From Stenotrophomonas maltophilia (GTDB taxonomy: Bacteria > Pseudomonadota > Gammaproteobacteria > Xanthomonadales > Xanthomonadaceae): a stretch of 64,000 nt of DNA. The position numbers and the translations under genes are program-made. The stretch spans positions 62,001-126,000 of the forward strand of contig NZ_LYVJ01000001.1 of the NCBI RefSeq assembly GCF_001676385.1, given 5' to 3'. Of this stretch, positions 15,738 through 23,401 are shown piece after piece (the first letter of the stretch is position 1; every line of letters begins with the position of its first letter). The notes beneath the pieces were generated by a model. The model ran no database searches, was not told where the DNA came from, and saw only the letters and a program-made list of their open reading frames with translations.

Positions 15738-18212
15738 ATGACCATCACTGCAAATGATCGCCGCAAGAACTACAAGGGCAACGGCGTAACGACTGAGTTT
15801 CCCGGGCCTCGGTGTTTCAGCCCGCAGCACATTGCGGTCTATATCGGCACTTCTGAGGGGACCATCGAACTGTCGCCATCGCAGTACACCGTTCGCGGGG
15901 CTGGCGGATCGGGTGGCACCACGATCCTGATGAACACGCCTCCAGCGTCTGACACTGACGTGCTGATCCTGCGCACGGTGCCGTTTGACCAGCCGACGGA
16001 CATCACGAACCAGGGAGCGTTCCTACCGGAGCTGCACGAAGATTCGTTCGACTACCGCGTAATGCAGGTGCAACAGCTGGACGACCGGCAGGACCTCACC
16101 ATCCGATTCCCCGAAACCTATCCCGGCACGATTCCGGACCTGACCCTGCCGGCGCCTGAGCCTGGCAAGGGTATTGGCTGGAATGCAGATGGAAGCGGCA
16201 TTCGGTACATCACCCTGGAAGGGGCAGGTGATCTGACCCTCCGCGACGATCTGGTGGACGCAACCGCAGGCGCTGCGCTGGTCGGGTACAGGCAAGCCGG
16301 CTCGGGAGCAGTTGGGCGTCAAGTTCTTGACCGCCTTCGCGAGTACGTCAGTCCTGAGGAGTTTGGCGCTGCGGGCGATGGCGCCACCAACGACAGGGTG
16401 GCATTGCAGCGTGCAGCGGAGCAGGCGATGGCATCGGGGAGTGTCCTGAAGCTGCCGCGCGGCAGGGTTTACTACGTGGGCACCGATACGCCACTGGTGT
16501 TCCCAGCCATCACCATCGACGCAAGCGAAGAGAGCAAGATCACTGGCAATGTGGAAATCCACACCGATGCCCGTTTCGTACGGCCTTTGAAAGTCGGGCG
16601 TTCCGATAGTGCCAACGAGTACATCGACTACACGTTCGTGGTTGAGGACGTGCACAGCCGTACCAGAATTCCACTGTTCCAGAGCGAAGGCGACTGTGAC
16701 CGTGGTGTTGTTGGCGCCGTTGATATGGCATCACTCTTCCACCAGAGGTTGGCTTGGCCTGCTGGAACCGCATGGGAAAGCTTCACCCCAGGTTCTGCGA
16801 ATGCAGATGGTGTAGGCGAGGCCCTCAGCAACAACAGCTATTTCTACGGCCATTTCCAGGCGGCTGAAGGCGGCGCTGAGTACAACGCGACTTACGAGGC
16901 GGGGCCATATGTGCGTGCCGCGATGATTCGCTGTACGGATGGCGTTCGCATGTTCTACTGCCAGCAGGACGGCGCCGGCAATATCGTATTCAAGTCGATC
17001 GGTGGCGCTCCGGTCACTGTGTCGTCTGGGATTGCGTGGGAGGGTTACCCCAGTCATGTGTCATGGCATCCGAGCAAAGCGGAATGGTCCATTCGCCTGT
17101 ACGATCTGAAGACCTGGTCTGTATTGCTGAACGGACGGGAAGTAATCAGCCCGCAGACTCTCCCCGCTGGAGAGATCATCGAGTTCGTGGGGTTCGGCTA
17201 CGCCTACGACAACGAGGCCGCGGTGGGCTTCATCAGGTACATGACGAAGGTGGTGAATAACCACTCTGGCGGCCGTGGGACGATGGATATCATCTGTGTC
17301 GGCGATTCGACTACGGCAAAGGTCCACGGCGACTATCCGTCGTACCTGCGGAACTTCATCGACGAGTCGCACGGGATCAAGGTTTCCAATATTCGGAACT
17401 ACGCACAGGACGGTGCCACCTCTGCGATTCAGCTCGCCACACTCACCGCAAATGGTGTGTATGGCGCCACTGACGTGGTGGTCAACCTGGGGACCAACGA
17501 CGTCCAGAATCCGGGGGCGGCTGGCGATCTGAACGCATGCATTGCGAACATGAACGCGATCATCGACTACTGCCAGGCCAACAACAAGCGCGTAACCGGC
17601 GTCATTTTCCCGACGTGGTACTCCAAGCCGCTCGCAAATAACAAGGGCGTGACCACGTTCAATTATGACCTGAGCGCACTCTATCGCTCTGCCTATCGGA
17701 GTGTTTTCGCCAAGAAGAACTGTCAGATCGTTGATCTGAATATTGAGTTGCGCAGCGTGCTGGGATCGGATCTCGATAACTCGTTCATTGATCCGGGGCT
17801 GCGAGACAATATTCACGCAACCCCCCGTCGCGGTGCGGCGATTGCCTGGGCAGTAGCAAAAAAGCTTGCCGGCTACGCGCCTAAGAAGACACGCGCGTTC
17901 TCACCGATCACCATGCCGAGTTCCTGCCTGAAGAACGGGTGGGCTATCAATGGTGGCGCAGAGATTGGCATGACGGCAGACGCGGTTGTTCACCTGTCAG
18001 GCCGAATTGACGCTGGAACGAAGGCCGATGGGACTCAGATACTGGCGCTGCCGGCAAGCTGTGTTCCTCGCATTCAACAGGTCTATCGAGTTCGGACGGA
18101 TAATGGTGCGGCCGCGACCATCATCATTTCGACCGGTGGCGCGGTGTCGATATACGGTCTCGGTACCGATAACGGGATCTACCTGGATGGAGTGAGCTTC
18201 TTCGCGCGCTGA
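15738..18212 (+). CDS. Tailspike protein with SGNH/GDSL hydrolase domain
   Basis: An 824-residue receptor-binding protein. Residues 1-140 are a T7-fibre-like virion-binding head (MTITANDRRKNYKGNGVTT ... SQYTVRG). About residue 205 starts a pectate-lyase-like beta-helix entry (YVSPEEFGAAGDGATNDR), the usual stalk of tailspikes. From Met516 there is an SGNH hydrolase: GDST with Ser524 as nucleophile, LGTND (585-588) as block III, and DNIH with Asp690 and His693 as the catalytic pair. Such domains remove acetyl or other ester groups from capsule or O-antigen, so this one probably sets host range. The last ~100 residues are beta-rich and may trimerise. ATG 15738 is chosen over TTG 15723. A terminator precedes and follows the gene. 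Confidence 0.8.
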   Translation: MTITANDRRKNYKGNGVTTEFPGPRCFSPQHIAVYIGTSEGTIELSPSQYTVRGAGGSGGTTILMNTPPASDTDVLILRTVPFDQPTDITNQGAFLPELHEDSFDYRVMQVQQLDDRQDLTIRFPETYPGTIPDLTLPAPEPGKGIGWNADGSGIRYITLEGAGDLTLRDDLVDATAGAALVGYRQAGSGAVGRQVLDRLREYVSPEEFGAAGDGATNDRVALQRAAEQAMASGSVLKLPRGRVYYVGTDTPLVFPAITIDASEESKITGNVEIHTDARFVRPLKVGRSDSANEYIDYTFVVEDVHSRTRIPLFQSEGDCDRGVVGAVDMASLFHQRLAWPAGTAWESFTPGSANADGVGEALSNNSYFYGHFQAAEGGAEYNATYEAGPYVRAAMIRCTDGVRMFYCQQDGAGNIVFKSIGGAPVTVSSGIAWEGYPSHVSWHPSKAEWSIRLYDLKTWSVLLNGREVISPQTLPAGEIIEFVGFGYAYDNEAAVGFIRYMTKVVNNHSGGRGTMDIICVGDSTTAKVHGDYPSYLRNFIDESHGIKVSNIRNYAQDGATSAIQLATLTANGVYGATDVVVNLGTNDVQNPGAAGDLNACIANMNAIIDYCQANNKRVTGVIFPTWYSKPLANNKGVTTFNYDLSALYRSAYRSVFAKKNCQIVDLNIELRSVLGSDLDNSFIDPGLRDNIHATPRRGAAIAWAVAKKLAGYAPKKTRAFSPITMPSSCLKNGWAINGGAEIGMTADAVVHLSGRIDAGTKADGTQILALPASCVPRIQQVYRVRTDNGAAATIIISTGGAVSIYGLGTDNGIYLDGVSFFAR

Positions 18213-18223
18213 TCACCACTGGG

Positions 18224-18250
18224 GCAGGCCGGCATCATGCCGGCCTTGCC
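18224..18250. terminator. Terminator-like hairpin between convergent tailspike and SRAP genes
   Basis: GGCAGGCCGGCA / TGCCGGCCTTGCC with loop TCA and a one-base bulge. It lies in the 38-base gap between two converging genes and could end transcription from both sides, although neither flank has a strong T tract. Confidence 0.55.
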
Positions 18251-18916
18251 TCATGCGACCTGCTGGAGCAGGTCCTCACTGTTGTTCCGCGGCGTGTTCA
18301 CCGCGCGGCTGACCCGGTAGGCCTCCATCGCTGGCGGCTCGCTCGCCAGCAGCATGGCCATGGCGTCGTCGGGGCTGGCTGCCATCCACTCATCGATCTG
18401 GCTGGCGTGCAGCCACACTGGCATCCGGTCGTGGATGTCGGCCGAGACGCCGCTGCTGTCGCCGGTGATGATGGTGAAGGTGCCCAGGTTGCCCTCGGGC
18501 AGCAGGGGGCTGGTGTCCTCCCACAGGCCAGCGGCCAGCAGCGGCCCGGTGGCGTGGATGAACCACGGATCCTTCTTTTCGTCGATCGGGCTCACCGACC
18601 ATTCGTAGTAGCCGGCCATGGGGATGACGCAGCGGCGCTTCTTGAAGGCGGACCGGAACGCCGGCTTGGTGGCCACCGTCTCGATCCGGGCGTTGATGGT
18701 CGAGCCCTGCAGGCCCTTGGCCTTCGCCCAGAACGGCAGCAGGCCCCACGCCAGCCGGGTGACCTGCCGGCCTTCGCCCCGGTCAAGGATCACTGAGGCG
18801 CGCTGCGTCGGCGCCAGGTTGTAGCTCGGCTGGATCTCGGCCAGGCCGGGGGCAAGGTCAGCCAGCCCGGGCTGGCCGAAGTCGACAACGGGGAGCTGGA
18901 CGAATCGGCCGCACAT
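18251..18916 (-). CDS. SRAP-family protein (YedK/HMCES-like)
   Basis: A 221-residue SOS response-associated peptidase-fold protein. It starts MCGRF, so that removal of Met leaves the essential Cys2, which in this family forms a covalent thiazolidine bond with abasic sites in single-stranded DNA. Other conserved blocks are YNLAPTQRASVI, ARIETVATKPAFRSAFKKRRC, IPMAGYYEW with the active Glu, and the late HDRMPVWL with the active His. Length is normal. The gene points towards the tailspike and lies between structural genes and attR, so it is carried by the prophage. It may protect phage or host DNA during the damage that induces the prophage; that is inference. No LexA box is visible upstream. 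Confidence 0.85.
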   Translation of the reverse strand: MCGRFVQLPVVDFGQPGLADLAPGLAEIQPSYNLAPTQRASVILDRGEGRQVTRLAWGLLPFWAKAKGLQGSTINARIETVATKPAFRSAFKKRRCVIPMAGYYEWSVSPIDEKKDPWFIHATGPLLAAGLWEDTSPLLPEGNLGTFTIITGDSSGVSADIHDRMPVWLHASQIDEWMAASPDDAMAMLLASEPPAMEAYRVSRAVNTPRNNSEDLLQQVA

Positions 18917-19026
18917 GGCCGGAGGGTAGCCCTGCCGGCCGTGCCCGGGGCGTGATCCCGAACGGTTCAGCCGGTGAACGATCCCTTGTCGCAGCCTTTG
19001 CGACCGTCGGCCGTATCCTTCCGGCC

Positions 19027-19536
19027 ATGCTTCCGTCGCACGGCTACCAGGGCTTCCGCACCGCCACGATCCCCGCAGGGTGGGTCAAGATGGAGTACGG
19101 CTGGGTGCTTTGGTGGAACGGCCGGCAGATCGCCCAGGTGTCGCCGGCCGGGGACCGCGGCGTGCACGTGCACCTGGACGCCCGGAAGATGTGGCAGACC
19201 AAGGAAGTGCGGGCGGCCAGCATTGCCCAGGGCAAGCGGTATGCCGAACGCTGGTGCGCGGCCAGGCTATACCCGGAGCTGCCGCTGCGCGCGGCGGTGG
19301 CTCGCCTCACCGACAACACCCCGATCCCGCTGCCGCCCGAGCCGCCGGGCCTGCCGCCGACCCGCGAGCAGCAGCAACAGGCCCGACGGCTGGCCGAGGC
19401 CTCGACCGCCGCTACAGCGCGGCTCAGGGAAGCGTTGGAACCGCGCCGGCCGCCAGCCGAGACGAAGCCCCGCCCGAAGGACGCCCGCAAGGCGTGGATC
19501 AGGGCAGGGCTGGAGCAGCTACGGCGGGGAGTGTAG
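19027..19536 (+). CDS. Unknown prophage-end protein, proline/arginine rich
   Basis: A 169-residue protein if the ATG at 19027 is used; the frame stays open to a GTG at 18952 but the longer form would leave almost no room for a promoter between it and the divergent SRAP gene. The N-terminal ~85 residues look folded (TIPAGWVKMEYGWVLWWNGRQIAQV ... ARKMWQTKEVRAASIAQGKRYAERWC is split here for length), with many Trp and basic residues. Residues 95-115 are Pro-rich, and the rest is a basic helix. No signal peptide. I do not recognise the family. Position next to attR and opposite a DNA-lesion binding gene suggests a lysogenic-conversion or moron gene. Confidence 0.6.
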   Translation: MLPSHGYQGFRTATIPAGWVKMEYGWVLWWNGRQIAQVSPAGDRGVHVHLDARKMWQTKEVRAASIAQGKRYAERWCAARLYPELPLRAAVARLTDNTPIPLPPEPPGLPPTREQQQQARRLAEASTAATARLREALEPRRPPAETKPRPKDARKAWIRAGLEQLRRGV

Positions 19537-19664
19537 GCCGGGCATGCTGCACCCTATCCGCACGTAAGTGATTGATCGGATTGGTGCGCAATCTGCACTT
19601 TTGGGATGCTCTGCGCAGGGCTGAAACCCTTATAGATCAACCGGATGGGTCAATCTGTAACGAT

Positions 19665-19711
19665 GCCTGGGGGGCAGAGGGTCGTCGGTTCGAATCCGGC
19701 CGTCCCGACCA
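19665..19711 (+). other. attR: 3' fragment of tRNA-Pro(GGG)
   Basis: The last 47 bases of a tRNA: anticodon loop CTGGGGG (anticodon GGG), 3' anticodon stem GCAGA, T arm GTCGG-TTCGAAT-CCGGC, acceptor strand CGTCCCG, then ACCA. The bases before it do not form the 5' half: no CGGGACG is present to pair with the acceptor, and the 5' anticodon stem is lost. This is what is left when a prophage integrates in the 3' half of a tRNA gene and re-creates the whole gene at the other end. The intact tRNA-Pro (attL) and the integrase should lie to the left of the window. Confidence 0.8.
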
Positions 19712-19727
19712 CTGTGATGATCCAAGA

Positions 19728-19756
19728 AGCCTGCGCAGCGATGCGCGGGCTTTTTT
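19728..19756 (+). terminator. Terminator of the former tRNA-Pro transcript
   Basis: Ten-base stem AGCCTGCGCA / TGCGCGGGCT with one T-G pair, loop GCGA, then TTTTTT. It lies 16 bases after the CCA of the tRNA fragment and would have ended the tRNA transcript before phage integration. Confidence 0.8.
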
Positions 19757-20005
19757 GTACGCGCCAGGCACAGGCATGTGCCGCCGGGTGCACGCGGCAC
19801 GGCGGCAGCATCGTCGAAGCGGGAGGTGGCATCAGGCCGGTCCCGGTTTCCAGGGCGGCCGCAGGTACGGCGATCGGCAACGGCGGATGGAACGTGTCGT
19901 CGCCACCGAGTGCAACGGAAGGTGGATCATGCCGTGCCCACCACGCCTGGGCCCGGCTCTTCACTGCATCCATCCGGCAAACGGCGGCCCGCGTGTGGCC
20001 GGCGG

Positions 20006-20515
20006 TCAATACACCCGGAACTCGGCACGGCAGCCGTCGCTGACCCAGACACCGCGACGGTCCCAGCCCCAGTTGCGATCCTCGATGCAGCGGGTCACCG
20101 ACTTCTGCCTGACCATGCGCACGTCATGCCGCACGCGGATGCGGCATTCCTTCTCCTTGTTTTCGTAGGACTCGCAGACGAGGCGCTCGCCATCGCCGTC
20201 ACGGTCCCTGCCGCGGCCGGGCCAGCGCCCACGTCGGTCTTCGGCGGAGACGAACTCGGCGCGACAGCCGTCGGTCACCCAGAGCATGCGCCGGCTCTGG
20301 CCCCAGTTCTGGTCCTCGACACAGCGGGTCACCGACAGCTGCCGTGCCAGGCGCACGCGGCCCTCGATCGGGCACTGCTCGGTCGCGTTGAACCGGGATT
20401 CGCAGCGTAGCGCCGGGACGTGATCGGTCTCGTCGTCCTGGGCCGCCACGGCAGTGGCGGCCAGCAGCAGGGCAAGGGTGGTGCCGGTGATCGGCAGCAG
20501 CAGGCGATGGGTCAT
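20006..20515 (-). CDS. Secreted DUF3011 protein (copy 1)
   Basis: A 169-residue exported protein of unknown function. A signal peptide (hydrophobic LLLPITGTTLALLLAATAVAA) ends near residue 24. The mature part contains two copies of a ~50-residue unit: a CES start, a second Cys about 10 residues on, VRLARQLSVTRCVEDQNWG, then LWVTDGCRAEF; the second unit reads VRMVRQKSVTRCIEDRNWG and VWVSDGCRAEF. Each unit has four Cys, so two disulfides per unit are likely. A Arg/Asp/Gly-rich linker joins them. I chose Met at 20515, since the ten residues before it are not signal-like. A paralogue is encoded at 25507. Probably periplasmic or surface. Confidence 0.75.
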   Translation of the reverse strand: MTHRLLLPITGTTLALLLAATAVAAQDDETDHVPALRCESRFNATEQCPIEGRVRLARQLSVTRCVEDQNWGQSRRMLWVTDGCRAEFVSAEDRRGRWPGRGRDRDGDGERLVCESYENKEKECRIRVRHDVRMVRQKSVTRCIEDRNWGWDRRGVWVSDGCRAEFRVY

Positions 20516-20623
20516 GGGGGCCTCGGGTGGGGAATCGGGCGGCAAGAATGACCCAGGCGGAAGCTATTGGAACCCATCAGTCCGGAGCCGGCTCAGTCGG
20601 GATTTAGTAGTGCGCACGGGCCC

Positions 20624-20639
20624 ATGCAAAGGCTTGCAT
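20624..20639. promoter_or_regulatory. Inverted repeat upstream of unknown gene 20790
   Basis: ATGCAA-AGGC-TTGCAT, a perfect 6-4-6 dyad in the 274-base gap between the DUF3011 gene and the next gene. TATCAT follows 5 bases later and could be a -10 hexamer, which would put the dyad over the core promoter as an operator. No -35 is convincing. The rest of the gap shows nothing else that I can support. Confidence 0.3.
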
Positions 20640-20789
20640 CCCGTATCATCGCGGCACATCCGATCGCATCGGTTTACACCCTCTTACATGTTTTCCACGC
20701 CTGCCGGCGCAGCCTGTCGCTGCCGTCACCGGTGTGCGGGTGGCCTGTGGCGGAAGATGCGCGGACCACGACGACCACAGGGGGTTGCG

Positions 20790-21152
20790 TTGATCAGCAG
20801 TATCGTCATTCACCGCTCGAGCGGCGCGGGCGCCGCCGAGGTGCAGGTCCTGGACACCACGTTCAAGGGCAAGCATGTCTTCATTGCCTGGGGTCTGCGT
20901 GGGCCGGAGTTGGCCCGCAGTGCAGATCCGCCCGCCACCGTGGCCGCACGCGAGGCGCTGCATGCCGTTGCTGGCCACAACGAGGGGCCACGCAACCCGG
21001 AGGTATTCATCGCCAGCCAGTCGGCGGTGGCGATCACGGTCTATCGCCTGCTCACCGAAGCGCGCTCCGGCGATGCCATCTTCTTCCTGTGTGATTCGCA
21101 GGCGGTGGTCGACTGGCTGGTCACTGCGCTGGAAGTACAGGGCGCGGGCTGA
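20790..21152 (+). CDS. Unknown 120-residue protein
   Basis: The frame is open well upstream, but residues before position 20790 look like random GC-rich translation; the protein proper starts around ISSIVIHRSSGAGAAEVQVL. A TTG at 20790 has AGGGGG eight bases before it, so I use it as start. The product alternates strands and helices: a beta hairpin (EVQVLDTTFKGKHVFIAWGL), a helix (ATVAAREALHAVAGHNEG), a strand ending FIASQSAVAITVYRLL, then AIFFLCDSQAVVDWLVTAL. It is a small alpha/beta fold without signal peptide, membrane segment or known motif. Function unknown. Confidence 0.55.
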   Translation: MISSIVIHRSSGAGAAEVQVLDTTFKGKHVFIAWGLRGPELARSADPPATVAAREALHAVAGHNEGPRNPEVFIASQSAVAITVYRLLTEARSGDAIFFLCDSQAVVDWLVTALEVQGAG

Positions 21153-21176
21153 TTCCGTACCCCGGCCCGCATCGCA

Positions 21177-21869
21177 TCACGCCAGTGCCGCGTCCACTGC
21201 GGCCCGCGCGTGCAGGGTGGTGGTGTCGAACAACGGTACTGCGCTGTCCTCCGGCCGTACCAGCAGCATGATCTCGGTGCAGCCGAGGATGATCGCCTCG
21301 GCACCGCGCGCGACCAGCCGCGCGATCACCTCCGCATAGACCTGCCGCGAACGTGCACTGACCACCCCGGCGATCAGTTCCCGGTAGATGATGTCGTGCA
21401 CGTTGCGGCGATCGCCGGCTTCAGGGACCAGCACTTCCAGGCCGAAGCGGTCCCGCAGCCGGCCGCGGTAGAAGTCCTGCTCCATGGTGAAGGCGGTACC
21501 GAGCAGGCCCACCTTGCGCACGCCTGCCTGCACGATCGCGGTCGCAGTCGGATCGGCGATGTGCAGCAGCGGCAGGGGGCAGGCGGCCTCGATGCGGTCG
21601 GCCAGCCTGTGCATGGTGTTGGTGCAGATCAGCAACAGGTCGGCGCCGCCGGCCTGCAATCGCCGCGCGGCATCGACCATGTGTCCACCCAGTGCCTCCC
21701 AGTCGCCGTCGTGCTGCAACCGCTTGATGCCGGCGAAGTCCACCGACCACAGCAGCAGCTGCGCCGAGTGCGCGCCTCCGAGGCGGTGGCGCACCTCCTC
21801 GTTGATGAGCCGGTAGTACTGTGCCGAGCTCTCCCAGCTCATGCCGCCGATCAGTCCAAGCGTCTTCAT
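21177..21869 (-). CDS. Aspartate/glutamate racemase family protein
   Basis: A 230-residue PLP-independent amino acid racemase. The two catalytic Cys of the family are present: Cys82 in ICTNTMH and Cys197 in LGCTEI. The start MKTLGLIGGMSWESSAQYY is the family's typical opening (YgeA-like broad-specificity branch). It would interconvert L- and D-forms of an amino acid in the cytoplasm; the substrate cannot be told. The start at 21869 fits family length; the frame is open upstream into the neighbour's region. It is divergent from an ArsR-type regulator, with a perfect 20-base palindrome between them, so it may be under that regulator's control. Confidence 0.85.
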   Translation of the reverse strand: MKTLGLIGGMSWESSAQYYRLINEEVRHRLGGAHSAQLLLWSVDFAGIKRLQHDGDWEALGGHMVDAARRLQAGGADLLLICTNTMHRLADRIEAACPLPLLHIADPTATAIVQAGVRKVGLLGTAFTMEQDFYRGRLRDRFGLEVLVPEAGDRRNVHDIIYRELIAGVVSARSRQVYAEVIARLVARGAEAIILGCTEIMLLVRPEDSAVPLFDTTTLHARAAVDAALA

Positions 21870-21927
21870 GCACTGCTCCATGCCACGGGCCGCCATTGCA
21901 GCACATCCGGTCCGGAGCTTGCACAAC

Positions 21928-21947
21928 ACATTAGCGCGCGCTAATGT
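21928..21947. promoter_or_regulatory. Perfect 20-base palindrome, probable ArsR-type operator
   Basis: ACATTAGCGCGCGCTAATGT is its own reverse complement. The inner TTAGCGCGCGCTAA resembles operators of winged-helix ArsR/SmtB dimers. It ends 7 bases before the regulator's ATG and is 58 bases from the start of the divergent racemase gene, so one dimer could control both. Confidence 0.75.
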
Positions 21948-21954
21948 ATTGGCC

Positions 21955-22266
21955 ATGATCGAGAACGCTCTGTTCAAGGCGCTGGCCGACCCGACCCGCC
22001 GCCATATCTTCGAGAAGCTGGCCGAGGGTGGCCGCCATGCCAGCGCGCTGCGCGAGGGCATGGCGATCAGCCAGTCAGCGATGTCGCAGCATCTGGCGGT
22101 GCTGCGTGAGGCCGGGCTGGTGCGTGAGCAGCGCCAGGGGCGCTTCGTCCACTACGAGGTCGATCCACGTGGCCTGGCCCACATCGGCAGCTGGCTGCAG
22201 CGCTACCGGGCCTATTGGCCGGCGCGGATGTCGGCCCTGCAGGACCTGTTGGAGGAGATGGACTGA
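21955..22266 (+). CDS. ArsR-family transcriptional regulator
   Basis: A 103-residue winged-helix repressor. It starts MIENALFKALADPTRRHIFEKL and has the recognition helix ISQSAMSQHLAVLREAGLV, then RFVHYEVDP in the wing. No Cys cluster of the metal-sensing type (such as ELCVCDL) is present, so it is not a classic arsenic or zinc sensor. It belongs to the subgroup paired with SRPBCC-domain genes: the following gene overlaps it by one base (TGATG). Likely autoregulated through the palindrome just before the start; the palindrome leaves little room for a ribosome binding site, so the mRNA may be nearly leaderless. Confidence 0.85.
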   Translation: MIENALFKALADPTRRHIFEKLAEGGRHASALREGMAISQSAMSQHLAVLREAGLVREQRQGRFVHYEVDPRGLAHIGSWLQRYRAYWPARMSALQDLLEEMD

Positions 22267-22616
22267 TGGACGAAATGCACAACGGAACGCTCCCGGACCT
22301 GGTACTGGAGCAGCGGTTGCCGGCGCCGCCGGAACGTGTCTGGCGCGCGCTGTGCGATCCGGCACTGCGCGAGCGCTGGCTGCCCGCGGCTGACCTTGCC
22401 GATCCGCAACCGTGCCTGTGCGAAGAGGGGCGGCAGCTTGGATTCCATCTGCGCGATGCGCGGCCTCCGCATCTGCACAGCCTGGTGCGTTTCCAGCTGC
22501 GTGCAGATGAGGGTGGGGGGACCGTGCTGACCGTCGTCCATCGGCTCACCGACCCGCGCGCGCTGATGCCGCCGGCCGCCAACGATACCCCTCGCACCAT
22601 GATGCGCGCGGCCTGA
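22266..22616 (+). CDS. SRPBCC/AHSA1-type domain protein
   Basis: A 116-residue START-like fold protein. The opening LVLEQRLPAPPERVWRALCDPALRERWL is the hallmark of AHSA1/YndB-type SRPBCC domains, and the C-terminal VLTVVHRLTD is the usual late strand. It is shorter than the usual ~140-160 residues; the last helix that closes the ligand pocket appears to be reduced or missing (the chain ends DTPRTMMRAA). Start ATG overlaps the stop of the ArsR gene. Pairs of this kind are common, and the SRPBCC member probably binds a hydrophobic ligand, but the ligand is unknown. Confidence 0.75.
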   Translation: MDEMHNGTLPDLVLEQRLPAPPERVWRALCDPALRERWLPAADLADPQPCLCEEGRQLGFHLRDARPPHLHSLVRFQLRADEGGGTVLTVVHRLTDPRALMPPAANDTPRTMMRAA

Positions 22617-22652
22617 GCCGGCGCCTGGATCGCACCCACAAGGAGCAGGCAC

Positions 22653-23261
22653 ATGCAGGACAGGATGTGGCAGGTACCGATGGTGGTGGAACGCAGCGAG
22701 CGCGGGGAGCGTTCCCATGACATCTACTCGCGCCTGCTGCGCGAGCGCATCATCTTCCTCAATGGTGAAGTCGACGACACCGTGTCGGCGCTGGTCTGCG
22801 CGCAGCTGCTGTTCCTGGAGTCGGAAAACCCGGAGAAACCGATCCACCTGTACATCAACTCGCCGGGCGGGGTGATCACCAGCGGCCTGGCGATGTACGA
22901 CACGATGCAGTACATCTCCGCGCCAGTGCATACGCTGTGCATGGGCACCGCGCGCTCGATGGGCTCGTTCCTGCTGATGGCCGGCGAACCGGGCCATCGC
23001 GCCGCGCTGGCCAACGCGAGCCTGCACGTGCACCAGCCGCTGGGCGGCGTCCAGGGCCAGGCGTCGGACATTCTCATCCACGCCGAGGAGATGCAGCGCA
23101 CCAAGCAGCGCATCACCCGCCTGTACGCACAACATTGCGGGCGCAGCCTTGAGGACGTCGAACAGGCCCTGGACCGGGATCGCTTCATGAGCCCCGAGCA
23201 GGCCTGCGAATGGGGCCTGATCGACCAGGTGATGATCCGGCGCGAGGCGCTGGCGGCCTGA
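22653..23261 (+). CDS. ClpP-family serine protease, second paralogue type
   Basis: A 202-residue ClpP-like peptidase. The catalytic triad is complete by alignment to E. coli ClpP: Ser102 in TARSMGSF, His127 in VHQPLGG and Asp176 in LDRDRFM. Handle-helix and axial residues are conserved (GVQGQASDI). The nucleophile motif is ARSMG rather than the usual AASMG, and the Leu/Met-rich segments differ from housekeeping ClpP. No clpX or lon lies next to it, whereas the main clpP gene normally precedes clpX. So this is probably an accessory ClpP that may form mixed or separate tetradecamers. The start follows AAGGAGCAGGCAC, a good ribosome binding site. Confidence 0.85.
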   Translation: MQDRMWQVPMVVERSERGERSHDIYSRLLRERIIFLNGEVDDTVSALVCAQLLFLESENPEKPIHLYINSPGGVITSGLAMYDTMQYISAPVHTLCMGTARSMGSFLLMAGEPGHRAALANASLHVHQPLGGVQGQASDILIHAEEMQRTKQRITRLYAQHCGRSLEDVEQALDRDRFMSPEQACEWGLIDQVMIRREALAA

Positions 23262-23401
23262 ACCTGCCTCCGCGACCCTCGCATCCACGCCGCATTGTTC
23301 CTGGGGTTCGCGGCGGGGCTGCTGTGTTTCCACCCGCGCTGATGCATGCCGTGCGTATGCTGCCGGCGGGGAACATCCCGCAGGCGCAGCCGTCGCGCCG
23401 C

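Noticed and set aside
15738..19660. Diversity-generating retroelement as in phage BPP-1, to which the capsid genes are similar
   Set aside because: No reverse transcriptase gene, no template repeat and no adenine-biased variable repeat at the tailspike 3' end within the window.
19572..19711. Complete functional tRNA at the prophage edge
   Set aside because: 5' acceptor strand, D arm and half of the anticodon stem are missing.
19650..20009. 119-codon minus-strand frame with GTAGFEPTTLCPPG near its end
   Set aside because: That peptide is the well-known false translation of a tRNA T-arm region; it comes from the tRNA-Pro fragment.
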